Part shown: positions 53,865 to 62,954 of the stretch, one piece after another
Position numbering within the stretch: the stretch's first letter is position 1
Layout of the letters: each line of letters opens with the position of its first letter
DNA from: Verrucomicrobiaceae bacterium UBA2429
Lineage (GTDB): Bacteria; Verrucomicrobiota; Verrucomicrobiia; Verrucomicrobiales; Verrucomicrobiaceae
DNA: 64,000 nucleotides
Direction: 5' to 3'
Assembly (NCBI GenBank): GCA_002343505.1
Contig: DDQZ01000028.1
Span: forward strand, 5,627 to 69,626
Translations under genes and position numbers: made by a program
Notes under the pieces: model-generated
Databases searched by the model: none
What the model saw: the letters and a program-made list of their open reading frames with translations, nothing else
Told to the model about the DNA's origin: nothing

Positions 53865-56780
53865 ATGAGCACTTCCATGAACACTCCACCTTCGGGAAAC
53901 CCTGCCGCGAACATCTTTGTCGCGGCGCTGGATCATGCGTTGGAGGACCGGGAGACATTTCTCACGAGGGCTTGCGGCGATGATGCCGCGCTGCTGGCCG
54001 AGGTGCGCGCAATGCTGGCGGCGCACGATGCCATGCCGGCAGGCTTTCTGGATGATCCGGCGGCTGACTCGCTGGCGACGCTCAAGGTGAATCCCGGCGT
54101 GCGCCTGGTGCCCGATGGCCTGCCTTTGAGCGAGCAGCCGGGCGACCGCATCGGCCCCTACAAACTGCTCCAGCAGATCGGCGAGGGTGGGTTTGGCACG
54201 GTGTGGATGGCGGAGCAGGACAAGCCGGTCCGGCGGCGGGTGGCGCTGAAGATCATCAAGCTGGGCATGGACACGAAGGAGGTCGTGGCCCGTTTCGAGC
54301 AGGAGCGGCAGGCGCTGGCGATGATGGACCATCCCAACATCGCCCGCGTGTTCGACGCCGGAGCCACGGAGCAGGGGCGGCCGTTCTTTGTCATGGAACT
54401 GGTGCGCGGGGTGAAGATCACCGACTACTGCGATGAGAAGGGGCTTTCCAATGAGGAGCGTATCGGGCTTTTCATCCAGGTCTGCAACGCCGTGCAGCAC
54501 GCGCATCAGAAAGGCATCATCCACCGTGACCTCAAGCCCTCGAACATCCTCGTCACCGTCAACGACGGCAGGCCGGTGCCGAAGGTGATTGATTTCGGCG
54601 TGGCGAAGGCCACCCAGGGCCGCCTCACCGACGGCACGCTCTTCACCCAGTTCGAGCAGATGATCGGCACGCCGCTCTACATGAGCCCGGAGCAGGCGGA
54701 GATGACCTCGCTGGATGTGGACACGCGCAGCGACATCTACTCGCTGGGTGTGCTGCTCTACGAACTGCTCACCGGCCGCACGCCGATCGACATGGCCACC
54801 ATGGCAAAGGCCGGCATGGGAGAAATCCGCCGCCTCATCCGCGAGGCGGACCCGCCGCGGCCCTCCCAGCGCCTCAAGACGCTCGACGGCAACGAGCTGA
54901 CCTCCGCCGCGAAGCGCCGCCACACTGACGCCGCCCGCCTGCCGGGCGCGCTGCGCGGGGATGTGGACTGGATCGTGATGAAGTGCCTGGAAAAAGATCG
55001 CCAGCGCCGCTACGACACCGCCAACGGCCTCGCGCTCGACCTTCAGCGCCATCTCAAGAACGAGGTCATCACCGCGCGCCCGCCCACCACGGCCTATCTC
55101 CTGGGCAAGCTCATCCGGCGCAACAAAGTCGCCTTCGCTGCCGGTCTCGCCATCGCTGCGTCGCTGGTCATCGGCATCGTGGCGAGCCTGTGGCAGGCGG
55201 CGCGCGCGCAGGCCGAGACGCGCCGCGCCACGGCGGCGGAAAAACTCGCCGGGCAGCGGCTGGCCGAGTCCGAGGAAGCGCGCGCGGAGGCCGAGGCGAT
55301 CGCCAAGTTCATGTCGGAGGTTTTCCGCAGTCCCACCGAGCTAGGGTCCGCGCAGACGTATTCGCGGAAGATGACCGTGCTCGAGGCGCTCGCGAGTGCG
55401 GTCAAGCGCCTCGACGCCGACTCCAACCTGCCGCCCGCCCGGCGCGCCCGGCTGCAGGAGACCATCGCCACCACTTACTTCGAGATCGGCCTGCCCGAGC
55501 AGGGCATCCCGCTGCGGGAAAGTGCGCTCGCCTACTACCGCGCCACGTTCGGGCCGGATGCCCCGCAGAGCCTCAACCTCCAGTGCGCGCTGGTGCATAA
55601 TTATCGCGTCGCCAAGCGCACCGATGAAGCCATCCAGCTCGGGGAAGATGCCCTCGTCCGTATGCGCCGTCTCCGCGGCCCGGATGCCGCGGGCACGCTC
55701 TGGCCCTCGATCATCCTGGCGGAAGCCTATGCAGACGCCGGGCGCATGCAGGACGCGCTGGCCCTCCGGGAGGAGATCGTGCCGCGGCTGATCCGCGTCC
55801 GCGGTCCGAAGGATCGATACACGCTCTTTGCCATGACCGGCCTGGCCAGTTCCTACGCCGCTGCCGGCCGGCATGAGGAAGCCCTCAAGCTGCGCGAACA
55901 GATCGTCGCCGCGCACGGGAACCCCGGGAATCCCGACACGCTCTGGCCCATGGGCGAACTCGCGAGCAGCTACTGGAGCACGGGCCGGAAGGAGGAAGCC
56001 ATCGCCCTCGGCGAGAAAACCGCCGCGCTCATGCGCAAGGTGATGGAGCCCGAGCACCCATGGACGATCGCCATCGAGGGCCGCCTCGCCGAGTGGAAAG
56101 CCGGGCGCGACGGCAAGCCCGATCCTGCGCCGGAGCCGACTCCCGCCGAGACGCTCAGCCGCGCGGGGAAATTCGCCGAAGCCGCGCAGGCCACGCGCGA
56201 TTTCATCGAAAGCCGCGGGGCTGAACTCGAAGCCGGCACCGGGAGAAACGCGACTCGCGAACGCCTGATCCTCGCCGCGACGCTGCTCGGCGCCAACGAC
56301 CGCGACGCCTACCGCGCTGCCTGCGCGGAAGCCGCCAGCCATTTCAAAAACACCACCGACCCGACGCAGGCCGAACAGGTGGCCAAGGCCTGCCTGCTCG
56401 CCCCCGATTCCGGCGTGGACGCCGCGACGCTCGCCGCCTTCGTGGCGACCGCGCAATCCCACGCCGATGCGCATTGGATGCAACTCCTCAACGCCCTCGC
56501 CGAATACCGCCTCGGCCACTGGGACGCCGCCGCCGACTGGGCCACAAAAATGCGCGCCAACCCGGACGCCCCCGAACGCGGCACCGCCGCCGCCACCACC
56601 ATCCTCGCCATGGCCGAGCACCAGCGAAACCACCCCGCCGAAGCCCGCACCGCCCTCGAAACCGCCAAGACCGCCATCGCCGCCAACTGGCCCGCCGGCA
56701 CCGAAGCGAACTGGTATGCCTGGCTCATCGCCGACCTCCTCGCCCGCGAAGCCGGGACGTTGGTGGGGAAGTCTCGCTGA
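53865..56780 (+). CDS. transmembrane serine/threonine protein kinase with repeat-type C-terminus
   Basis: A 971-aa PknB-type kinase. An N-terminal helical region (about 1-90) precedes the kinase domain: glycine loop IGEGGFGTVW at about 105-114, VALKIIK with the catalytic Lys, HRDLKPSN at about 220-227, DFGVAK at about 244-249 and SPEQAEM at about 275-281. A single transmembrane helix (about 423-443) follows, then a C-terminal half of TPR-like helix pairs (for example LALREEIVPRLIRVRGP and LKLREQIVAAHG). Planctomycetota and Verrucomicrobiota carry many such kinases next to an ECF sigma factor; one lies 1.4 kb downstream. Confidence 0.94.
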   Translation: MSTSMNTPPSGNPAANIFVAALDHALEDRETFLTRACGDDAALLAEVRAMLAAHDAMPAGFLDDPAADSLATLKVNPGVRLVPDGLPLSEQPGDRIGPYKLLQQIGEGGFGTVWMAEQDKPVRRRVALKIIKLGMDTKEVVARFEQERQALAMMDHPNIARVFDAGATEQGRPFFVMELVRGVKITDYCDEKGLSNEERIGLFIQVCNAVQHAHQKGIIHRDLKPSNILVTVNDGRPVPKVIDFGVAKATQGRLTDGTLFTQFEQMIGTPLYMSPEQAEMTSLDVDTRSDIYSLGVLLYELLTGRTPIDMATMAKAGMGEIRRLIREADPPRPSQRLKTLDGNELTSAAKRRHTDAARLPGALRGDVDWIVMKCLEKDRQRRYDTANGLALDLQRHLKNEVITARPPTTAYLLGKLIRRNKVAFAAGLAIAASLVIGIVASLWQAARAQAETRRATAAEKLAGQRLAESEEARAEAEAIAKFMSEVFRSPTELGSAQTYSRKMTVLEALASAVKRLDADSNLPPARRARLQETIATTYFEIGLPEQGIPLRESALAYYRATFGPDAPQSLNLQCALVHNYRVAKRTDEAIQLGEDALVRMRRLRGPDAAGTLWPSIILAEAYADAGRMQDALALREEIVPRLIRVRGPKDRYTLFAMTGLASSYAAAGRHEEALKLREQIVAAHGNPGNPDTLWPMGELASSYWSTGRKEEAIALGEKTAALMRKVMEPEHPWTIAIEGRLAEWKAGRDGKPDPAPEPTPAETLSRAGKFAEAAQATRDFIESRGAELEAGTGRNATRERLILAATLLGANDRDAYRAACAEAASHFKNTTDPTQAEQVAKACLLAPDSGVDAATLAAFVATAQSHADAHWMQLLNALAEYRLGHWDAAADWATKMRANPDAPERGTAAATTILAMAEHQRNHPAEARTALETAKTAIAANWPAGTEANWYAWLIADLLAREAGTLVGKSR

Positions 56781-56810
56781 TCCTTTTCCGCGTGGGATTT
56801 CGCATGAGCA
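56777..56810 (+). promoter_or_regulatory. 34-bp motif after the kinase gene (copy B)
   Basis: Same CTGATCCTTTTCC and TCGCATGAGCA blocks as at 53825-53858, with a 10-bp spacer of different sequence. It overlaps the kinase stop codon and lies 134 bp before the HU/DUF4469-like gene, for which it could serve as a regulatory site. Confidence 0.45.
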
Positions 56811-56943
56811 TTGAGAGAAACCCGCCCATGCCCCCGCCGCCACACCAAACCACTCCTCATGAAGGCCGGCACCGGCACCGGAGGCCGGGAGGCGGGTGAG
56901 ATGAAGCGTGACAGGGCGGGGCAATGTGGATAGCTTCCACCGC

Positions 56944-57651
56944 ATGGACGAAGGTTTTTTCTACCACCCAGCTCCCAACCCACGCGGCGGATTCACCTGC
57001 CGGGCGGTGAAGAGAGAGCAGATCACCGAGGCGGAGCTGGATGCCGCCGTGGCCGCCGAGACGGGGCTGCCGCCGGAGCAATGCGCGCAGGTCCTGAAGG
57101 CCTACCTGCGCCAGATGCTGGCCAAAGGCGCGACGAGCCGCTGGTCGCCGGGGCTGTATGGCCTCATCGGCCTCTACCCCACGGCGGGCGGCAGCCAGCC
57201 GGGGCACGATGACTTCCACACGGCGGAGCAGGTGAAGGCAGGCATGAGCATCGCCTTCAGCCTGGATGCCATCCGCGCCTGGCGGCAGGGGCTGCGACTC
57301 GTGAGCCAGGGCTTTGCGGGCTTGGTGACACCGAAGCTGGCGACGGTGATCTGCTGCACCACGGACAAGCCGGACGTCTATGTGTCCGGCCACCTCATCG
57401 GCGTGCGCGGCGCCCACCTGAAGCTGAACCAGCACGACCCGGCCCAGGGCATCTTTTTCATCCTACAGGACGGCACGGAGGTGCGCTGTGAGACTTATGG
57501 CGGAAACACCCGCCTGCGTGTCTATGGCCGGGTGCCGGAGGGTGTCACCGGCCCCATCCAGGTACGGGTGGCCGCCCACATCTATGGCAGCGTGCGCAGC
57601 ACCCTCTACACCACCCCCCTCCAGGAGGTGCCAGCCCCGGTGTATGGATAA
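56944..57651 (+). CDS. HU-domain and DUF4469-like protein
   Basis: A 235-aa protein. The N-terminus MDEGFFYHPAP...GFTCRAVKREQITEAELDAAVAAETGLPPEQC reads like the HU-related domain seen in Bacteroidota-type HU proteins, and the C-terminal part (LILQDGTEVRC-like FILQDGTEVRCETYGGNTRLRVYGRVPEG) resembles DUF4469, a beta-sandwich often fused to it. DNA binding is possible but not shown. The ATG at 56944 is chosen over 56908. Followed by the 66-bp array. Confidence 0.7.
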   Translation: MDEGFFYHPAPNPRGGFTCRAVKREQITEAELDAAVAAETGLPPEQCAQVLKAYLRQMLAKGATSRWSPGLYGLIGLYPTAGGSQPGHDDFHTAEQVKAGMSIAFSLDAIRAWRQGLRLVSQGFAGLVTPKLATVICCTTDKPDVYVSGHLIGVRGAHLKLNQHDPAQGIFFILQDGTEVRCETYGGNTRLRVYGRVPEGVTGPIQVRVAAHIYGSVRSTLYTTPLQEVPAPVYG

Positions 57652-57725
57652 AAGCGGCCACCACCCCGCCCCTGCCAGCGCCGCCCCCAGACAGGCAAAG
57701 CGGCGGGGGGCGGGTCAAAGAGGCC

Positions 57726-58006
57726 GTTGGGGTGACTCCAACAGGTTCAAGGATGCCGGGTGCGCGTGTCGCGGGTGCCGTATGCCATCCCGTCGGAGTC
57801 AATCCGACAAGTTCATGGATGCCACCCACGTCCGCGCAGGGTGCCGTATGCCATCCTGTTGGAGTCACTCCGACAGGTTCATGGATGCCACCCCCGTCCG
57901 CACAGCGTGCCGTATGCCATCCCGTCGGAGTCACTCCAACAAGTTCATGGATGCCACCCCCGTCCGCACAGGGTGCCGTATGCCAACACGTTGGAGTCAC
58001 TCCAAC
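57726..58006 (+). repeat. 66-bp tandem array with palindromic cores
   Basis: Five copies of a 17-bp near-palindrome (GTYGGAGTCACTCCRAC) at 57726, 57792, 57858, 57924 and 57990, exactly 66 bp apart. The 49-bp spacers are also repeats (TTCATGGATGCC, CCGTCCGCACAGGG, GTGCCGTATGCCA), so this is a tandem repeat, not a CRISPR array. Since 66 is a multiple of three and stops are absent, frames are open on both strands (22-residue units, GVTPTGSWMPPPSAQ on the plus strand). It occupies the gap between the HU-like and sigma-factor genes. Confidence 0.85.
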
Positions 58007-58232
58007 AGCCTCCATGGGGCGGGGTCATCGCCCCGGAGAGGGGATGGGCGCTTCCTCAGGGGGGCTGCCGTTGTTCTTGCAGCGCGGACGCCTCTGCCGC
58101 CTGGGCAGGATGCCGAAGAATCGCGGGCGCGCCCCCCGCACCACCCCCTCTGGCACCTGCCCGGCACGCCCCCGGCTTGCGCTGCGATTTGGACTGGCCT
58201 TCCCCCGTGCCCTCCCGCACACTCCCGCTGTC

Positions 58233-58781
58233 ATGGCCGACCTCACACTACTGCTCGATGCCATTCAGCGTGGCGATCCCGGCGCCACTGACGATCTGCT
58301 CACCCAGGTCTATGCCGGGCTGCGCCAGCTCGCCCGCGCGAAGATGGCGCGCGAGCAGCCGGGCCACACGCTCCAGCCCACCGCGCTCGTGCATGAGGCC
58401 TGGCTGCGGCTGGGCGATCAGCGTTTTGAAAACCGCGCCCATTTCTTCAGTGCCGCCGCCGAGGCCATGCGCCGCATCCTCATCGAGCGAGCGCGGCGCA
58501 AGCTCGCCGCCAAGCACGGTGCGGGCGCGGAGCATCTGGACGTGCATGAAATCGAAATCGCTGCCCCCGCCGGGAAAGACGACGAACTGCTCGCCCTCCA
58601 CGACGCTCTCACCGCCCTGGAGGCGCACGACGCCCGCAAGGCCGAGCTGGTGAAGCTGCGCTACTTCGCCGGCCTGGGCTTTGAAGAAGCCGCCGAGATC
58701 CTCGGCATCTCCGTGCCCACGGCCAAGCGCGACTGGACTTACGCGCGGGCATGGCTGTATCAGGCCATTCGCAGCTCATGA
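58233..58781 (+). CDS. ECF sigma factor, X6/ECF43-like (Sigma70_ECF, PF07638)
   Basis: A 182-aa sigma factor. The sigma-2 region includes DLLTQVYAGLRQLARAKMAREQPGHTLQPTALVHEAWLRL and RAHFFSAAAEAMRRILIERARRKLAAKHG, hallmarks of the planctomycete-type ECF subfamily. The sigma-4 HTH is LVKLRYFAGLGFEEAAEILGISVPTAKRDWTYARAWL. In this subfamily the sigma factor is usually coupled to a Ser/Thr kinase, consistent with the kinase upstream. The frame is open back to 57732 through the repeat array, but the ATG at 58233 matches the family's start. Confidence 0.92.
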   Translation: MADLTLLLDAIQRGDPGATDDLLTQVYAGLRQLARAKMAREQPGHTLQPTALVHEAWLRLGDQRFENRAHFFSAAAEAMRRILIERARRKLAAKHGAGAEHLDVHEIEIAAPAGKDDELLALHDALTALEAHDARKAELVKLRYFAGLGFEEAAEILGISVPTAKRDWTYARAWLYQAIRSS

Positions 58782-58847
58782 CGGGATCCAGCGGCGCAGT
58801 TCCGGCCGCGGTGACAAATGGCAGGCACCCGGCCGCGTATAGGACGC

Positions 58848-60473
58848 ATGCGCATTTCCGCCCTTTGCCTTCTCGCCGCCGCCAGTCTTGCCGCGGAGAC
58901 GCCGCTTTCCCTCACGCTGCAAACCCGGTCCTCCTCCGGCAGGCCCGTGCTGGTGAAGGAGCAATGGCCGCCGTCCAGCACCGCCGTCATCGTGTGTGAC
59001 ATGTGGGACCTGCACCACTGCAAAAACGCCGTCACCCGCGCGGTGGAGATGGCTCCGCGCATGAACGAAGTGCTCGAAAAGGCCCGCGCCGCCGGAGTGC
59101 TCATCATTCACGCGCCAAGCAGTTGCATGAAGCCCTACGAGGGCACTCCAGCCCGCGAACGGGCCAGGACAGCACCGGCCGCGCCGCGCCTGCCCGACAA
59201 GATCGGAGAGTGGTGCAAACAGATCCCCGCCGAGGAGATGGCGGTATATCCGCTGGATCAAAGCGATGGCGGCGAGGATGACGATCCCGAAGAACACGAG
59301 AAGTGGGCCGCCGAATTGACGGCCAGAGGTCTGAATCCTCGCGCCCCGTGGACGAAACAGATCAACACACTGCGCATTGACCAGGAGAAGGACGCCGTCA
59401 GCGACAGCGGCGTGGAGATTTGGAACCTCCTCGATTCAAGAGGCATTGATCATGTCATCCTCATGGGCGTGCATCTGAATATGTGCGTCGCAGGCCGCCC
59501 CTTCGGCCTGCGCCAGATGGCGAGGAACGGCAAACATGTCGTGCTGATGCGAGACATGACCGACACGATGTACAATCCCGCCCGCTGGCCCTATGTGAGC
59601 CACACGCGCGGCACGGAGATCTTCGTCCAGCATGTCGAGCGCCTGATCTGCCCCACGATCACCTCCGACCAGCTCATCGGCGGCCAGCCCTTTGCCTTCA
59701 GCGATGCCACGGCGGGCAAAAAGCGCCTCCAAATCATCCTGCTGGGCGACAGCACCACCGAGGCGGGCTTTCCAAAGAAACACGCTCCCGATGAACCGCA
59801 GTTCGAGGACATGCTCCGCATCAAACTGGCCACCGAGGGCGATTTGCCTCCTTGTGATGTGTGCAACGAAGGCGTCAGCGGCGAGTTCATCCGCCGCCTG
59901 CTCGACACCCGCTACGACAAGGCGGTCAAAACCAAGCCGCAGGCCGACTACATCTTCATCCGCTACGGCATCAACGACATCGCCAGGCGGGAGAAGTTTG
60001 CCGAAAACTTCCCGAAGGACTTCCGCGAGATGCTTGCCCGCCTGCGCCAGGATCACCCAAAGGCCATGCTCATCCCGATGACCGTCATTCCGTACTCGGC
60101 TACCAACACCCACGATGACATCAACGCCGCCGTGAGGAAGATCGCCGCCGAGGAAAAGCTCGCGGTCTTCGACATCGCGCCGCGCTACCTCGCCGAGCTG
60201 AAAAAGAATCCCGATGGCCTCAACTACCGCCGCTTCCCGCTTTCAAAGATACCCGAGAACCTGCGACCGCTCGCCACGCCTTACATCACGCCCGAAGGCG
60301 CCGAACCGAAGGTCGTCGTGATGGACAACCGCCTCGACGGCCTCTTTGGCCACCTCCCAGGCTGGGCCGGTGACCGGCATCCCAATCTGGCGGGCTACAA
60401 CGTCATCGCCGACGAGACCGCGAAGTGGCTCGCGCCGGTCATCCGAAAGACGCAGGCTCCCGGTGGGCACTGA
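58848..60473 (+). CDS. exported isochorismatase-like and SGNH hydrolase fusion
   Basis: A 541-aa protein with a signal peptide (ISALCLLAAASLAA). N-terminal domain, residues about 45-270: cysteine hydrolase of the isochorismatase family with VIVCDMWDLHHC (Asp) and GVHLNMCVAGRP (Cys). C-terminal domain, about 285-530: SGNH/GDSL hydrolase with ILLGDSTTEAG (nucleophile Ser), RYGINDIARR (block III Asn) and the DRHPNLAGYNVIA block (Asp, His). Together they could split an amide and an ester in one periplasmic substrate. The sialidase-like gene starts 49 bp downstream. Confidence 0.88.
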   Translation: MRISALCLLAAASLAAETPLSLTLQTRSSSGRPVLVKEQWPPSSTAVIVCDMWDLHHCKNAVTRAVEMAPRMNEVLEKARAAGVLIIHAPSSCMKPYEGTPARERARTAPAAPRLPDKIGEWCKQIPAEEMAVYPLDQSDGGEDDDPEEHEKWAAELTARGLNPRAPWTKQINTLRIDQEKDAVSDSGVEIWNLLDSRGIDHVILMGVHLNMCVAGRPFGLRQMARNGKHVVLMRDMTDTMYNPARWPYVSHTRGTEIFVQHVERLICPTITSDQLIGGQPFAFSDATAGKKRLQIILLGDSTTEAGFPKKHAPDEPQFEDMLRIKLATEGDLPPCDVCNEGVSGEFIRRLLDTRYDKAVKTKPQADYIFIRYGINDIARREKFAENFPKDFREMLARLRQDHPKAMLIPMTVIPYSATNTHDDINAAVRKIAAEEKLAVFDIAPRYLAELKKNPDGLNYRRFPLSKIPENLRPLATPYITPEGAEPKVVVMDNRLDGLFGHLPGWAGDRHPNLAGYNVIADETAKWLAPVIRKTQAPGGH

Positions 60474-60522
60474 AGCCGGAGTGGGGTCAAAAAAGAGCGC
60501 GGCATTCGCGTAGTATCAGGTC

Positions 60523-61638
60523 ATGAAAGCGGTCCCCCTGCTGTCCCTGCTCCTCTGTCCCGCGCTGATGGCTCTGGAGCCGCTGGCGCCCAAAACCAGG
60601 ACGACGCACCATCTCGCGCCCGCCCCAGAGCAGGCGGGCGGGGTCTATCTGGCCTTCCCCGCGCTGCTCGCGCTTGATGACGAGGTGCTGGTCTCCTGCA
60701 AGCACGGCCGCGCCCATGCCAGGGACCCCGGCGCGGCGCTGGACCTCATCCGGCTGGATCGCGCCAGCGGCAAGGTGCTGGGCACGCAGTCCCTGGCCGC
60801 GCATCCTGACATGACGATGCAAATGGGCGAGTGGGTGCGCTTTCCGAACGGTGACATCGCCAATTACAGCGATGTTTATGACGCGGAAGCAACCCTGCGC
60901 TCCGGGATGGGGGTCGTGCGCTCCACCGACGGCGGGCACACCTTCAGCCCCATCGAGCGTGTGGGGATCGTGGACGGCGTGGAGTATGGCTATCCCTTCG
61001 ACTTCATCGTGCGCGGCCCCGCCACCTGGATGCTGGTGATGAACTTCGAGCATCTCGCCGGAGGCCGCCGCGTGCATCCGGCGAAAAGCCGCCCCGGGCC
61101 GGTCAATGTGATCCGCAGCGATGACAACGGCCGCACCTGGCGCTTCGTGCGCGGCATCACGGACGAACTGGGCGGCGCGCCCATCAATGAGAGCGCCTTC
61201 ATGCCGCACGGCGACGGGTTTCTGGTCACCACCCGCGGCTACGATGACACGCAGTGGCTGTGCCGGACGGACGCCGAATTCCGCATCATCGAAAAGACCG
61301 ACCTGAACGCTGACAACGACTTCATCGGACAACACATCGGCCGCCCGCGTCTGTTTGAAAAGGACGGGCAGTGCTACCTGCTCGGGCGCAACTGGGTGGA
61401 GAAGGGACTGATGCAGCTCGCTCTTTTCAAGCTCGATCCCGCGACACTGCGCATCACGCGCCATGTCATCCTCGACAACGCGGAGAAATCCCGCCTGGAT
61501 GACGGCTACTATGCGCAGGGGTATTGGACGCAGCGCGATGGCGGAGAGTCGTTCCACGTCATCACCTACAAGCGCTCTCAGGGGCGGCACAGTCCGGACA
61601 TCCTCAGGCTGGAGTTTGACTGGGCGGAGGTGCGCTGA
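60523..61638 (+). CDS. secreted sialidase-like beta-propeller protein
   Basis: A 371-aa protein with a signal peptide (VPLLSLLLCPALMA). Two Asp-box (BNR) repeats are visible, RSTDGGHTF and RSDDNGRTW, at six-bladed-propeller spacing, with other, degenerate blades. Catalytic residues of true sialidases (an Arg triad and Tyr/Glu) cannot be assigned confidently, so the glycan target is uncertain. Adjacent to other exported hydrolases on the same strand. Confidence 0.8.
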   Translation: MKAVPLLSLLLCPALMALEPLAPKTRTTHHLAPAPEQAGGVYLAFPALLALDDEVLVSCKHGRAHARDPGAALDLIRLDRASGKVLGTQSLAAHPDMTMQMGEWVRFPNGDIANYSDVYDAEATLRSGMGVVRSTDGGHTFSPIERVGIVDGVEYGYPFDFIVRGPATWMLVMNFEHLAGGRRVHPAKSRPGPVNVIRSDDNGRTWRFVRGITDELGGAPINESAFMPHGDGFLVTTRGYDDTQWLCRTDAEFRIIEKTDLNADNDFIGQHIGRPRLFEKDGQCYLLGRNWVEKGLMQLALFKLDPATLRITRHVILDNAEKSRLDDGYYAQGYWTQRDGGESFHVITYKRSQGRHSPDILRLEFDWAEVR

Positions 61639-61708
61639 CACCCCATTTCTCATGCCCGATACTTGCATCCAGCCGGGGCGTTGAACTTTCAAGGCAATTT
61701 CCAAAACC

Positions 61709-62926
61709 ATGATCCGACTCGTTTCACTTTTTCTGACAATCATTTTCGTCATCGCCCAAGCCCGCTCTGACGAGGCGCCATCACCACCGCTCGATTTCAT
61801 CGACACAAGCTTCGAGAATGCCTCGCCGCTGTATTATGAGTTCGCTGAGGACGGCACGGTGCAGGTGTTTTTGCTCTACGATCAGGAGCGGCTCTCGCCG
61901 AATCGTGCGGCGGGACATTTTCACTTCCGCATTCAGGCCGCGAAGGGTCAAAAGCTCACGCTGGAGCTGAAAAACATGGCCAATGTCTGGAACAGCAAAG
62001 CCGGCTCGGTGGCGAAAGAGATCAAGCAGGTCGTCATCTCGCAGGATGGTAAAAATTGGACGCCCGTGGCGACGGAATCGCCGGAAGAAGGCCGCGTGCG
62101 CGTCACGCTCGAGATGCCAGCCGATTCGCTCTTCGTCGCGAGGGCCGAGCCGTATCGCGTGTCGGACTTGAACCGCTTCCTTGATGAGATCAAAGCGAGT
62201 CCATTGGTGAGAATCGAGACGATTGGCAAAACGGTGCAGGGTCGCGATCTGGAGATCATCCGCGTGGGCAACGACGACGCGCCAAATCATGTCTTCATCC
62301 GCGCACGCGCGCATCCGTGGGAGCCGGTGGGCAACTGGGTCGTCGAAGGACTCGTGCGCCGCTTGCTGAAAGGCGATGCGGATGCGCAAAAGTGCCTCGC
62401 GCTCTACAACGTGTGCATTCTACCGATGGCGAACAAGGATGGCGTCGAGCGCGGGGGCACGCGATTCAACCTCGGCGGCTGGGATTTGAACCGGAAGTGG
62501 GACAAGCCCGCCGATCCTAAGCTCGCGCCGGAAAACGCGGCGCTGGAGCGCTGGCTCGAAAGCGAGATCAAAGCCGGACGCCGGCCCACCTTCGCGATGG
62601 ACCTGCACAACGACGGCAACGGCATGCTGCACATCAGCCGTCCAGACATTCCCGACATCGACGCCTACCTCGCCCGCATGGCCCGCTTCGAGCAATGCCT
62701 GCGCGACCACACCTGGTTCACCGTCGGGTCCACGAAGCCCTCGTTTCGCAATCCCGGCACGCTCGGCGAGGGCTGGTTCACGCGTTTCGGCATTGATGCC
62801 GTCATCCTTGAGTTCAACTGCAACTACATCGAAGGCATCAAGCAGCCCGCGATGGGCAAGCACTGGATCACCTTCGGCGAAGGCCTCACAAACGCCTTTG
62901 AGGCGTATTTTGAGCCGCGCAAATGA
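61709..62926 (+). CDS. M14-family zinc carboxypeptidase, exported
   Basis: A 405-aa protein with a signal peptide (LVSLFLTIIFVIAQA). An N-terminal beta domain (about 25-145) precedes the M14 peptidase: RAHPWEPVG holds the HxxE zinc pair, GGWDLNRKW the Asn-Arg substrate clamp, DLHNDGNG the third zinc His, and VILEFNC the catalytic Glu. The beta domain placed before the catalytic one is as in the M14D/Nna1-like group. It could act on muropeptides or peptides in the periplasm. Confidence 0.9.
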   Translation: MIRLVSLFLTIIFVIAQARSDEAPSPPLDFIDTSFENASPLYYEFAEDGTVQVFLLYDQERLSPNRAAGHFHFRIQAAKGQKLTLELKNMANVWNSKAGSVAKEIKQVVISQDGKNWTPVATESPEEGRVRVTLEMPADSLFVARAEPYRVSDLNRFLDEIKASPLVRIETIGKTVQGRDLEIIRVGNDDAPNHVFIRARAHPWEPVGNWVVEGLVRRLLKGDADAQKCLALYNVCILPMANKDGVERGGTRFNLGGWDLNRKWDKPADPKLAPENAALERWLESEIKAGRRPTFAMDLHNDGNGMLHISRPDIPDIDAYLARMARFEQCLRDHTWFTVGSTKPSFRNPGTLGEGWFTRFGIDAVILEFNCNYIEGIKQPAMGKHWITFGEGLTNAFEAYFEPRK

Positions 62927-62954
62927 CCGTCTCATGTGCGTATGACATCGCCTC

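Noticed and set aside
57726..58006. Possible CRISPR array
   Set aside because: The intervals between the palindromic cores are themselves near-identical, so there are no unique spacers, and no cas genes are nearby.
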